Assembly (NCBI RefSeq): GCF_017355785.1
Contig: NZ_JAFEWE010000005.1
Location: 62,001 to 126,000, forward strand
DNA length: 64,000 bases
Direction of reading: 5' to 3'
Origin: Desertivirga arenae
Lineage (GTDB): Bacteria; Bacteroidota; Bacteroidia; Sphingobacteriales; Sphingobacteriaceae
This document shows positions 28,241-39,200 of the stretch, one piece after another. Below the pieces are notes generated by a model, which saw only the letters and a program-made list of their open reading frames with translations, was not told the DNA's origin and searched no databases. The translations under genes were made by a program, and so were the position numbers. Position 1 is the stretch's first letter; each line of letters begins with the position of its first letter.

Positions 28241-29587
28241 TTATTCGAATCGAAGCCAGTCTATGGATATATCTGCTGGGCTTTTCATAATTAAATAAAG
28301 ATCATGGACACCTGTTGGAGCTTTTGCTGTAAAGGAGCTTTCCTTCCAGTTTCCCGTCTGTTTAAAAACCAGACGGCTAATTAATGGTCCACCTGGTTTA
28401 TCTGCTCTAAGCTCGAGTACAGCTTCTCTTTCGGCAATATTGCGGGCTATTATTTTTGTTATACCTGATTTACCGAAATCGACTGAATTATACCTTATCC
28501 AGGCATCCTTTTGGTTGAGATTAATTTTCCACCCCTTCATCCGATTGGTTGTATCCAAAAAATCCACTACAATTCCTTGATCGCTTACTTGCGAGTAACG
28601 GTCTATTTGTATCATTTCTCTAGCGTTGCTAAGACCTACACCTCTTAGAGTTGGGATCACTTTTCGGATTGTTCCATCTGCGTTGAAAAACAAACTATCT
28701 ATTCGTACCGACCTATTTTTATCGAATTTCGGCGAAAGATCGTTATGATGGTAAAATAGATACCATTGATTTTTGAAATTTAAGAGGGAGTGATGGTTTG
28801 TCCAACAGCCCGTAGCTGATTCGTCCATAATGACACCGGCAAATTTGAATGGACCAAGGGGATTGTTTCCGATGGCATATTCCAATCTTTCAATCTTATT
28901 CTCTACATGCGGATAAGTCATGTAATAAATCCCACTGCGCTCGAACAAGTATGGCCCCTCTTTCAAACCTTTGGTGGGAAGATCCTGAAGAATAACAGGC
29001 TCGGAAGCTAACTCCAGCATATTATCTTTAAGTTTTGCTCCATAGATATGTCCTTGTGACCAGTACAAGTAGGCCTGACCATCTTTGTCTATAAAAACAT
29101 TAGGATCAATACCTTTAACCTTTTTTATTGGTGTTGCCTGTGGTATGAATGGTCCAGTTGGTTTGTCAGCAACGGCCACTCCTATCGTAAAACCTTTACC
29201 ATTCACACTAGTATCAGCGGGAGTACTTGGAAAGTAAAAATAGTATTTCCCATTCCGGAAGATACAGTCGGGAGCCCACATGCTATAGCTTTCAGATTTT
29301 ACCCAGGGAACTTTATTCTGATGAACAATCATCCCGTGATCTGTCCAATCCACAAGATTTTTGGAAGAAAAGACATGATAGTCCTCCATGATGAACCAAT
29401 TTTCGCGTCCCTTTCCGGGAGAATAAGGAATATCATGAGATGGATATACGTATACCCTATCACCAAAGACGCGTGCTGAAGGATCAGCTGTATATTGATT
29501 GGTGATAAAGGGGTTCTGAGCAAAAACAGTATTTGCAATCAAAAACAGCAATACCATTAAAATTCTTGCCGGTTTTATCTTAGACAT
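28241..29587 (-). CDS. GH43 glycosidase with C-terminal beta-sandwich module, divergent member
   Basis: Exported enzyme of 448 residues. Signal peptide ends in IANTVFAQ. The propeller carries TADPSARVFGDRVYVYPSHD (base Asp), KGIDPNVFIDKDG (modulator) and LKEGPYLFERSG (acid Glu), plus MWAPDCIFRNGKYYFYFPS and WTNHHSLLNFKNQWYLFYHH. The C-terminal about 120 residues form a CBM6-like sandwich (DAWIRYNSVDFGKSG, PTGVHDLYLIMKSPADISID) whose aromatic platform differs from that of the two neighbours. It is clearly a different GH43 branch, so it may cut a different linkage, for example a beta-xylosidase or arabinofuranosidase step. It follows the CE6-type esterase gene by 48 bp. Confidence 0.9.
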   Translation of the reverse strand: MSKIKPARILMVLLFLIANTVFAQNPFITNQYTADPSARVFGDRVYVYPSHDIPYSPGKGRENWFIMEDYHVFSSKNLVDWTDHGMIVHQNKVPWVKSESYSMWAPDCIFRNGKYYFYFPSTPADTSVNGKGFTIGVAVADKPTGPFIPQATPIKKVKGIDPNVFIDKDGQAYLYWSQGHIYGAKLKDNMLELASEPVILQDLPTKGLKEGPYLFERSGIYYMTYPHVENKIERLEYAIGNNPLGPFKFAGVIMDESATGCWTNHHSLLNFKNQWYLFYHHNDLSPKFDKNRSVRIDSLFFNADGTIRKVIPTLRGVGLSNAREMIQIDRYSQVSDQGIVVDFLDTTNRMKGWKINLNQKDAWIRYNSVDFGKSGITKIIARNIAEREAVLELRADKPGGPLISRLVFKQTGNWKESSFTAKAPTGVHDLYLIMKSPADISIDWLRFE

Positions 29588-29635
29588 ACTTTAAAGACTA
29601 AATAATTTTGTTTTAGAATTCAGAAAGGATAAATG

Positions 29636-30487
29636 CTAATTGGCTGTTTTAATCTTGTGGCCTAGCAACGAGAGCATCTTTTCGCCGTATCGTTTTCCCA
29701 ATTCCCTGTATCCTGCGGCAGAAAAATGAAGGTTATCTGTAGTATCCTCACAACCTTTGGAAGAGATTACATAAGAATTGGGAATAGTTTGAGGCAGGGT
29801 TGCTATGATCTTATTCATACTTGCACAAATGCCTCCCTGATCGGCATTAACGACTTCTCCTGCAAGTAATGGAACATTTGCCGGTTCAAGATTAAGATCG
29901 TTCAAAAGATTGTTGTAAACCGATTTCACTTTTCCTGGCCAGGTGACATCATTTGTATTTGACTCGCCCTGATGAAGCAGAATTCCTCTGATTACCCCTT
30001 TTTTCTGAGCTAGTTTAGCCAACTCTACAAGGCGCCCGTAGGGGTTTCCATCATATTCTTTAACTGTATTCTGCAACCAGTCTGGAGCGGTAGAAACATA
30101 CGTCTGGTAGCTACCTTTATCGAATAGTTCTATTTTACAGCCACCTACAGCAACATTAATCACTCCCACTTTAACGTCCTTGGGCAAATTTTCTATTAAA
30201 GTCCGGCCGAAATAATCAGCAGGAGTGAGACCCGTTTTGCATCTCGCTAATGGCGGAACTGCGGGATACCAATTTCCTTTGACCCTATTTAAACCAGGGC
30301 AATCAACTGCTTCAAGAACTTGAAAACGTGGATCAACAATAGTATCTATAGGTTCAAATTTTGCGTTACCCTCCATGTTTGATTGTCCAAGGCATAAGAA
30401 TATATAAAACCTTGAATCTTGAGAGAGGCAATTCAAGCTGGTTGATAAAAATGCTATTAAAGCGAGGGCAACGCGTATTATTTTCAT
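29636..30487 (-). CDS. CE6-type carbohydrate acetylesterase (SGNH fold, sialate O-acetylesterase domain)
   Basis: Exported SGNH-type esterase, about 283 residues, expected to remove O-acetyl groups from xylan or xylo-oligosaccharides. Signal peptide MKIIRVALALIAFLSTSLNC ends near CLSQ. Motifs: nucleophile Ser near residue 35 in CLGQSNMEGN, a conserved VAVGGCKIE block, GILLHQGESN, and the Asp/His pair near 253 in TTDNLHFSAAGYRELG. This matches the short, single-domain CE6 layout. Start at 30487 is preferred because a promoter-like box sits at 30524-30531, inside the longer frame that begins at 30526. It may head a subset of the operon, since 160 bp separate it from the GH95 gene. Confidence 0.88.
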   Translation of the reverse strand: MKIIRVALALIAFLSTSLNCLSQDSRFYIFLCLGQSNMEGNAKFEPIDTIVDPRFQVLEAVDCPGLNRVKGNWYPAVPPLARCKTGLTPADYFGRTLIENLPKDVKVGVINVAVGGCKIELFDKGSYQTYVSTAPDWLQNTVKEYDGNPYGRLVELAKLAQKKGVIRGILLHQGESNTNDVTWPGKVKSVYNNLLNDLNLEPANVPLLAGEVVNADQGGICASMNKIIATLPQTIPNSYVISSKGCEDTTDNLHFSAAGYRELGKRYGEKMLSLLGHKIKTAN

Positions 30488-30523
30488 ATCTTGTTTATAA
30501 CGGTAAGCAGAGTTAGTTGAAAG

Positions 30524-30531
30524 CAAAACTA
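30524..30531 (-). promoter_or_regulatory. Candidate Bacteroidetes -7 promoter box before the CE6-type gene
   Basis: Read on the minus strand this is TAGTTTTG, a perfect TAnnTTTG match, 37 bp upstream of the start codon at 30487. The nearest TTTG upstream is 26 bases away, longer than the usual spacing of about 19-21, so the -33 element is unsure. It could give internal transcription of the esterase-GH43 part of the operon. Confidence 0.4.
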
Positions 30532-30647
30532 TTAGACCTGATAATGCTAAAGGGGGACAAATGTGAAAATCAATAACACTTTTGTTAAAAGAGACCAGAT
30601 CGCTCCTAGTTTATATATCGCACAATGTCTGCAGTTTAAACAGTAGC

Positions 30648-33140
30648 TTAATTGCCACCATAAAATGAATACACCTTACCTGCCTGCGTAGGTACATCAA
30701 ATACGACAGTGCTAAGTAATGAAGGAATTTTAAGAGTTGCTTTTGCTGAGACAACCGGATCGGGAGTAACTGGTACTTGATAAAAAGGGTTGCTGTTGTG
30801 GCCAGAAGCGAGTTTTAAAATACTATCAGGAGACTTAAGAGCGTTAGGCGATCTCAAACGAAGATTACCTCCCAGTTTTGATCTCACTACTAATTTTAAA
30901 ATCTTGCCATCCTCCCACTTCAGCTCCAGGATTTCAAATCCCCCAATTACCCTGATCCCACTGATTGTTCCATTTGCCTTCCAAACGTTTGGCAGAGCTG
31001 GTAAAAGGTGAACTGCTCCGTCTGCACTTTGCACCAACATTTCGGTAATTCCCGAAGTGCATCCAAAATTACCATCGATTTGAAAAGGAGGATGAGCATC
31101 AAAAAGGTTATTATAAGTACCCCCACCTTCTTTATTCACTCCCAGCGGAGTTAATTGACTCTGAATAAGTTTATAAGCATGATCACCGTCCTGCATTCTT
31201 GCCCACCAATTCACTTTCCAGCCCATACTCCAGCCTGTTGAAACATCGCCCCGGTGAAGAAGCGTATTCCTTGCTGCTCCAAATAAAGCGGGGGTACGGT
31301 AAGGAGAAATCTGGTTAGAAGGGAACAATCCGTACAAGTGGGAAACGTGCCTGTGATTATCTTTTGGGTCATCTATATCGTCCAGCCATTCCTGAACCTG
31401 TGCATGCTGCCCTATATGCATTGGAGCTAAACGATTTCGAGTCTTTATTAAAGTATCAATAAAGGCCTTGTCTGTATTTAAAATTTCAGCCGCCCTGATT
31501 GTTGTACTAAAAACATCAAATACGATTTGGTTTGTCATGGTTACTCCAGCGTCTAAAGAAGATCCCTGATGGGCTTTAGGTGCATTTTCCGGAGACTCGT
31601 CCGGGTTAACCACCAGGTAGTGAAACGTAGGATGCTCTACCAAAAAATCGACATAAAATTGAGCTGCTCCTTTTAACACAGGATAAATGCTTTTCAGAAA
31701 AACTTCATCTCCGGTATACAAGTAGTGTTCCCATAAATGTAAACTTGGCCACCCCCCACCATTACTCCATGCCCCCCAGAAGGCACCATCAACAGCTCCG
31801 GTCGCTCTCCAGATATCCGTGTTATGGTGAGCCATCCAACCTCTCGCTCCATACATATTTTTTGCAGTCTTTTGACCGGTAATAGCCATTTCCTGCACCA
31901 TTCGAATAAAAGGCTCGTGCAATTCGGATAGATTAGTCTTCTCCGCAGGCCAGTAATTCATTTGTGCATTGATATTAATGGTGTATTTACTATCCCAGGC
32001 TGGACGTAGTCTTGAATTCCAAATTCCCTGTAAGTTCGCCGGCTGCCCCCCGGGTTGTGAAGAAGAGATCAACAAGTAACGACCAAACTGGTAGTAAAGG
32101 ACCACAAAGGCCGGATCAACAGTAGAATTAAAATTCCTCAAGCGTTCATCAGTAGGAAGCTCGGCCGCTGGGCTAGTCCCCAAATCCAGTTTCACGCGGT
32201 TAAAGTACTTCTCATAAGCAGCAATATGTCCCTTCAGAATTTCGGAAAATGTCTTGCGTTTAGCTTTGTTTAAATAAGAAATTGCTCTTGCGTTTTCATC
32301 TCCACTAACATCCTCGTAGTTATTGAAGTTGGTTGCAATAGATACATAAATGGTTACAGCATTAGCGTTACCCACTGAAATGGTACTATCACTAGAAGTA
32401 AGAGTCCCTCCCTCCGGTTTGAATTCAGCAACTCCCATGTATCTGACCATACCTTTCACTCCCTCATGATCGATAGTTGTACCTGCAAAACACAATTGCT
32501 TAGACTGAATGGAATTTACCTTGACTTTGGATTGAGGGGAAGAATAAGAAGCCGTAAATGAGATACTTCGCGGCTTGTCGGCGGTAAGCCGCACAACTAT
32601 CACTCTATCAGGAAAGGAAGTTAGCGTTTCCCGCGTGTAAGTTATATCCCCTGCCGTGTAACTTGTCTTTGTAACTGCTCGTTCTAGATCTAGCTCCCTG
32701 TAGTAATTCGAATACTTTTCGTGGCCAGGAAAGGTTAAATGCAGTTCTCCTGCGGGCTCAAACATCTGTCCGTGCGACTGCCGGCTGATGATCACCTTAT
32801 TGGCCAGTTGCTCGGCCTGTTTTTGTTTTCCTTCAAAGATCAGCTTTCGTATTGACTCCAGCGAATCCAAACTGCTGGGATTATCATTCCGGTTGGGACC
32901 TCCGCTCCAAAGTGTGTGTTCGTTCATTTGAATTGTCTCTGTCTCAACATTTCCATAAACCATAGCTCCCAGTCTTCCATTTCCTAATGGCAAGGCATTC
33001 TCCCAAACCTTGCCGGAAGGTTTGTTATACCAGAGTTTTAAGGAAGAAGCAGACTTTGACGGGGACTCCTTCGTCTGAGCGTGTATCGAGCCAACAATTA
33101 AAGTGGAAAACAGGATTGTTATTAAAATCGGTCTGGCCAT
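30648..33140 (-). CDS. GH95 alpha-L-fucosidase/alpha-L-galactosidase
   Basis: Exported GH95 enzyme of about 830 residues. The ATG at 33140 gives a signal peptide (MARPILITILFSTLIVGSIH); an in-frame start at 33194 adds 18 residues and is less likely. The N-terminal sandwich is typical (ALPLGNGRLGAMVYGN, QMNEHTLWSGGPN). The helical catalytic barrel holds the two Asn of INAQMNYWPAEKTNL (near 390), the acid Glu of VNPDESPEN (near 516), and the Asp of QIDGNFG (near 688), which correspond to the known inverting GH95 machinery. In cereal xylan loci GH95 enzymes can remove L-galactose, in others L-fucose; the xylan setting here favours alpha-L-galactosidase. It follows the CE1 gene with a very short gap. 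Confidence 0.92.
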   Translation of the reverse strand: MARPILITILFSTLIVGSIHAQTKESPSKSASSLKLWYNKPSGKVWENALPLGNGRLGAMVYGNVETETIQMNEHTLWSGGPNRNDNPSSLDSLESIRKLIFEGKQKQAEQLANKVIISRQSHGQMFEPAGELHLTFPGHEKYSNYYRELDLERAVTKTSYTAGDITYTRETLTSFPDRVIVVRLTADKPRSISFTASYSSPQSKVKVNSIQSKQLCFAGTTIDHEGVKGMVRYMGVAEFKPEGGTLTSSDSTISVGNANAVTIYVSIATNFNNYEDVSGDENARAISYLNKAKRKTFSEILKGHIAAYEKYFNRVKLDLGTSPAAELPTDERLRNFNSTVDPAFVVLYYQFGRYLLISSSQPGGQPANLQGIWNSRLRPAWDSKYTININAQMNYWPAEKTNLSELHEPFIRMVQEMAITGQKTAKNMYGARGWMAHHNTDIWRATGAVDGAFWGAWSNGGGWPSLHLWEHYLYTGDEVFLKSIYPVLKGAAQFYVDFLVEHPTFHYLVVNPDESPENAPKAHQGSSLDAGVTMTNQIVFDVFSTTIRAAEILNTDKAFIDTLIKTRNRLAPMHIGQHAQVQEWLDDIDDPKDNHRHVSHLYGLFPSNQISPYRTPALFGAARNTLLHRGDVSTGWSMGWKVNWWARMQDGDHAYKLIQSQLTPLGVNKEGGGTYNNLFDAHPPFQIDGNFGCTSGITEMLVQSADGAVHLLPALPNVWKANGTISGIRVIGGFEILELKWEDGKILKLVVRSKLGGNLRLRSPNALKSPDSILKLASGHNSNPFYQVPVTPDPVVSAKATLKIPSLLSTVVFDVPTQAGKVYSFYGGN

Positions 33141-33198
33141 TTCAAAAACAAGTCTTCCAATTTTAAACGAAAATTTTGATAACTTAATAATCATTGTC

Positions 33199-34062
<864 letters not shown>

Positions 34063-34224
34063 TCAGAATGAGAGTATTCATTTACCCTATAGCTGAGTAC
34101 AGCAAACCGGGTATTAGTTTATCGAGCAATAAAAGTAATGTGACGATGAAAAAACACAGGCGACTTTTGTGCAACAAGCGTACACTAATGTTAAAAAAGC
34201 ACGATGGATTTTACGAGATAACAA

Positions 34225-34250
34225 AAATGGTCGCCCGGGGGCGGCCATTT
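34225..34250 (-). terminator. Rho-independent terminator of the third susC/susD pair
   Basis: Arms AAATGGTCGCC (34225-34235) and GGCGGCCATTT (34240-34250) pair over 11 positions with one G-U wobble and a CGGG loop. On the minus strand the stem is followed by TTTTTGTTAT. It lies 25 bp past the susD stop at 34275 and separates that operon from the CE1-led operon. Confidence 0.8.
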
Positions 34251-34274
34251 CTTAGTAATAATAATACGGTCAAT

Positions 34275-36206
34275 TTATTGGTAGCCTGGATTTTGATATC
34301 CAACTTTTGAAGCCGCATCCATTTGATCTATTTGTCCCTGGGGAATTGGACGCAAATACAAATACTTTGGAAGAGTTCTCTGAACTGTTGTTGGTGCAGC
34401 ACCAGCCGTGGCTGATATTCTGTACGAACCAGCATATTCCTCCCATTTTTGAGTACGTGCAAGATCATGCCAACGGTAACCTTCACCAAAATATTCACGA
34501 GACCGCTCGTCCAGGATGTAATTGATATCAATAACTGTAGGTGTGGCGTTAGTTAAAGCTGCAGAATTATCTTCAACTCTTGCAACATTTTCAGCAACAT
34601 CGAACTTCCACTTGCCTGCGCGAGCCCGGATAACATTAATTAATTCTCGTGCACTCTGACCAGGTCGAACGGTGGCACCTTTAACAGCAGCCTCAGCTGC
34701 AACAAAATAAAACTCCGAAAACTTCAAAATATTAAATGGACGAGAGCTTGCAATCTTATCGTCATTGTAATCGGTTGATTTGCGGTACGCTCCAAGTTTC
34801 CAAAGTCCCGGATAGATATTTCTTGAAATTTTGTCCAGAGGTACAACATAGTCAGCCCTACCCGCCAAAAACCCAGCTTCTGTATTATCATTAAAAACAG
34901 TGGATGTGGAATAATTTATTCCACCTGGATCTGAGGGTAAAAATGAAAGTACTTTTCCATTTTTTGATATAGGTAGAAAATTAGCACCATAGAGCGTTTG
35001 CTCGGTGCGAGCTGTATTTAAATGCCATGTGCCCCGGTAAACAGTAGTAAAAGTACCATTAAATCGAGAATCCTGTGTTTTATCTGAGAAAGTCTTTGTA
35101 AATACGTCTATTGGTGGGGTCATACGCATCCAGGGTCTTGAATACGACTGCCCTGCTTGAACTGTTCTAAACATCGCATCTACTGGAGACCATGTTGTGG
35201 GATTACTACTAGCTTTAATGTTTTGGAAATACCAGGTGGTCATCCATCCCGCCTGGTTTTGTCCATTTCCACCGTCCCATCCCGTAATATTACTCTCACT
35301 ATATTGTGCATTTGCTTCAGTATGATCCGCCCAGAGCATAATCTCCTTGTTACGATCGTTCTGCGCCAAATTAACATCGTAATAAGTAGCTTGAAGGGCG
35401 TAAGGACCTGGGGAATTTATACCTTCAACGGCAGTGTCATAAGCCTTTTGGAAATACCAAGCTGCATCATGGCCATCAGGGTCAGTCCTTCCCACTTCGG
35501 GATATGTTGGGATGCTGTTAGGATTTTGCAACCACCATCCATAAGTAAGATAGGCTTTAGCTAAAGTTAATCTTGCTACATTTTTAGTAATCGCGCCAGT
35601 TACTCTCGGGTTATCCGGTAAATCTGCAACTGCTTTAATGAGATCAGGAAAAACACCTAAAGTATACACTTCGGGCACTGTGTTTCGTTTTGAACTAATT
35701 GTTGGTGTCGTATTATATTCTAATATACCCCCTCCCAGATCCAGAGGAACTCCCCCAAATGTCTGCACGAGAAGAAAATAACTAAAAGACCTGAAAAAAC
35801 GTGCCTCGGCTAATAGGGATACAGGCATATTGGCCTCAGTTCCATTAGCTATAATTCCACTTGAAGAATTTATATTCGCATAGGCTGTATTCCATAATAC
35901 ATCCCAGCGGCTGTTTTGGGCATCAGGTATACCAAGACCGGATAGATCAGCAGCTCTGAAGTTTCCGTCTGCCTGCGATCCATATGTATATTCATCTGTA
36001 CCTGTTTCAGTAGCATTGTAGTAATAGGGCTGTCCGTAAAGGCGGCGTAAACCTGAATATAGGCCTGTTAAACCTCCTTTTACTCCAGCCTCTGTTTTGA
36101 AGAAACCTGGTTCAAAACGGTCGCGAGGAGTCTCATCTAGAATTTTATCGCAACTGGCTGTTAATACGAGGCCAGTAAGTGCTAAAATTTTATATATCCT
36201 TTGCAT
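34275..36206 (-). CDS. SusD-like nutrient-binding lipoprotein (third pair)
   Basis: RagB/SusD family lipoprotein of about 643 residues. The SPII signal ends in LTASC, followed by DKILDETPRDRF. N-terminal helices carry GGLTGLYSGLRRLYG and LAEARFFRSFSYFLLVQTFGGVPLDLG. C-terminal signatures are FYFVAAEAAVKGATVRPGQS, LDERSREYFGEGYRWHDLAR and YLRPIPQGQIDQMD, ending in NPGYQ. Start at 36206 or 36215 both give the signal peptide. It follows its SusC partner by a few bases and ends at a strong terminator. It is not closely similar to the other two SusD proteins here, so it probably binds a different glycan or a different xylan fragment. Confidence 0.9.
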   Translation of the reverse strand: MQRIYKILALTGLVLTASCDKILDETPRDRFEPGFFKTEAGVKGGLTGLYSGLRRLYGQPYYYNATETGTDEYTYGSQADGNFRAADLSGLGIPDAQNSRWDVLWNTAYANINSSSGIIANGTEANMPVSLLAEARFFRSFSYFLLVQTFGGVPLDLGGGILEYNTTPTISSKRNTVPEVYTLGVFPDLIKAVADLPDNPRVTGAITKNVARLTLAKAYLTYGWWLQNPNSIPTYPEVGRTDPDGHDAAWYFQKAYDTAVEGINSPGPYALQATYYDVNLAQNDRNKEIMLWADHTEANAQYSESNITGWDGGNGQNQAGWMTTWYFQNIKASSNPTTWSPVDAMFRTVQAGQSYSRPWMRMTPPIDVFTKTFSDKTQDSRFNGTFTTVYRGTWHLNTARTEQTLYGANFLPISKNGKVLSFLPSDPGGINYSTSTVFNDNTEAGFLAGRADYVVPLDKISRNIYPGLWKLGAYRKSTDYNDDKIASSRPFNILKFSEFYFVAAEAAVKGATVRPGQSARELINVIRARAGKWKFDVAENVARVEDNSAALTNATPTVIDINYILDERSREYFGEGYRWHDLARTQKWEEYAGSYRISATAGAAPTTVQRTLPKYLYLRPIPQGQIDQMDAASKVGYQNPGYQ

Positions 36207-36217
36207 GATAATCAATA

Positions 36218-39200
36218 TTAAAAGGTGAAGTTAAGTCCAAGTAAATAATTACGTGTTGATGGTACGTTGGAACCTACTACCGGTAGGCGTTGTACAATCT
36301 GAGTGTTAACTGCTTGGTTTTGATTCGCATACGAATTCGGCTCTGGGTCCATGCCGGATTCCTTATAATAAGGGGAGAACAAAATGAACGGATTCTGTGC
36401 AGTTACGTAAGCACGGGCATTATTTATGCCAGCAGCACGCATCCACTTTCCACTAAAGTTATAACCTAAAGAGATAGTCCTTATTTTTAAATAAGAAGCA
36501 TCAAAATAGGCCATTGTGCTCATGTATTTGGGATTATCGCCTGCTGTTATACCTCCCGGACGAGGATATTTTGCCCCGGTATTTTCAGGCGTCCAATAGT
36601 CAACTACTGCATTATTGTGGCGGCCATTCAAAAGATTTAAATAGCTTGAACTCCCATAAAATGTAGAAATTAGTTTGCCTCCCCCTTTGAATGCAGCAAC
36701 CAAATTTAAGTCAAAGCCTTTGTAGGCCAAACGCGTGTTAAATCCTCCCTGGAAGTCTGGATCGTATTTAATTATCTGTCTGTCAGCAGCCCCTATCTGT
36801 CTAACAGGAACGCCATTTGCGTCATAATCCCCCGTATATTTCACCTTAATCATACCAACATTCCCACCGGGTTCAAGAACATTAAGGTAAGGATCTCCAG
36901 CTTGCCACAAACCTGTTCTTTCATAATCGAAGATGACATTGATCGGCTGTCCAACAAACCACCAGTTACCCTCATTTCTGTCAGCACCAGATGAAAGCGC
37001 TACTAACTTATTCCTGTTTGTGTAGATATTGAATCCGGCTTCCCATTTTAAACCTTTAGGGTTATCTATTATAGTTCCGTTAAGTGAAAGCTCAAATCCT
37101 TTATTTTCGGTTTCACCTATGTTATCAGTATAACCAGGAACACCTGCTGTTGACGGCAGATTTAAATACAGGAGAATATCTGTAGTATGCTGCTTGTAAT
37201 ACTCCATTGTTCCATTTAGCCTTCCTTTAAACAGACCGAAATCCAGACCGAAATTCCAGGTATTTGTAAACTCCCAACCTAGTCTTGGACTCGGAAGTTG
37301 ATCAATTATATAACCATTTTCATAACTATCGGCACCTGCATCCCCAAAATTATAGTATCTGACACCTAGTCTTCCTAGCGTTGTATAGGGTAGAACTGCT
37401 TGATTTGAGGTTACCCCGTATCCAGCCCGAAGCTTTAAAGAACTTAAGGCAGTGAAATCCTGCATGAATGCTTCCTGACCAATGTTCCAACCAGCAGAAA
37501 CAGCTGGATAAGTGTGCCACTTATGCCCAGGAGCAAGCCTTGATGAACCATCCGACCTAAGAGCTGCCGAAAGCATGTAGCGATTGTCAAAATTATACAT
37601 AACGCGTCCCATGTAGGATAGTAATCCCCAAACCTGTCTCCCTTGATTATCCGGGTTGATAGTGATATTACCAAGAGCCTGACCGAGGTTGTAATACTGG
37701 AAGTGCTCAGCAGCAAGATCTGCTACCGAAATATCTGAGCGATTGAAAGTATTCTCCTGAGCAGAATAAAGACCTACAACATTAAGTTGATGCTTTCCAA
37801 ACGTTTTATCGTAAGTTAAAAGGTTTTCAACGGTCCAGTCAGTCATCAGGGAGTTATTTATGCCGGCTCCCGATAATTCATTTGGATTAGTAGAGCTCGT
37901 TACCCCAACTCCAGTAAAAAACCCGCCCGCTGTGGTGCGGATATTCAATCCAAGATTTACACGTGCTTTCAGTCCCTCAATCCCAGGAATGCGCATTTCT
38001 CCATATAAGTTATTATATGAACCAAATCCTTTTGACTCGCTTAACCATCTATCCTCAACCTCCTCAATCGATTCCTTTGTCCAAACGCGGTAAGGATCAA
38101 TAGAAGCAAAAGTTGCCCTTTTTAAATTACCATTTTGATCATAAGGTGATGCAAGCGGAGAAGCACCTAACGCGTCGCCTATACCAACCTGATTACCCTG
38201 TGTTATCCCATAACTATTATTGGATGTAAGCCCAAACTTTAAATACTTGCCGGCCTCCTGGTCCATTGCTGCACGAAGGGAATACCGTTTAAAATTGTTT
38301 GTTGGAAGCACTGATTCGTCCAGATAATAGCCTGCGCCAATAGAAAAGTTTCCTTTTTCTGATCCATTAGAAAAATTAACATCCTGGCTCATAGTCTTAC
38401 CATCACGATATAATAAGTCCTGCCAGTTGGTACTGGCATTGTCTGCTTCATCAGCAGATGGGCTGAACTTTCCTCCTCTGCCCAATTCATCTACCGTTCT
38501 GGCTGCCTCTGCTCTCAATTTTGCAAATTGAGGTCCGTCCATCATCGGAAATTGAGAAAGAACGCTTTTAATTCCATAGAATGAGTTGTATGAAACGCGC
38601 GCTGCTTGTCCTTTCTGTCCCCGAAACGAAGTCACCAATATAACTCCATTCGCTCCCCTCGATCCATAAATTGCAGTGGCTGATGCATCCTTAAGAATAT
38701 CGATACTTTTGATGTTATTGGGGTCAATATCATTAATAGAACCGGAAAATGGAATACCATCCAATACAACAAGAGGATCGTCTTGGCCATTTCCTGGATT
38801 GGTACTTAGTGACCGGGTTCCCCTGATGCGAATCTGCATTCCTGCACCAGGACGGCTGGATGTTTGGGTCATTTCTACCCCAGGTAACCGTCCTTGCAAT
38901 GACTGGGTAATATTAGTTGCGGGAACTTCTCTTAAAGTTTCTCCGCCCACTGATGAAACAGAACCTGTTACAGCTTCCCTTCTTTGAGTACCATACCCAA
39001 TAACAACCACTTCCTGTAAGCTACGGGAATCAGGTGCAAGTTTTATTGTTATGGATGTTTGGGAGCCAATACGCACTTCTTTATTTGTGTATCCTACAAA
39101 TGAAACCACTAATATGGTTTCATTTGCCGCAAGGGTGATACTAAATTTTCCGTTGACATCAGTTGTCGCTCCTGCGGCGCCCGACTTTGCCTTCACCGCC

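Noticed and set aside
34130-34137. Near-match to a -7 box upstream of the CE1 gene
   Set aside because: One mismatch in the TTTG core and no TTG at the expected distance, so not listed as a promoter.
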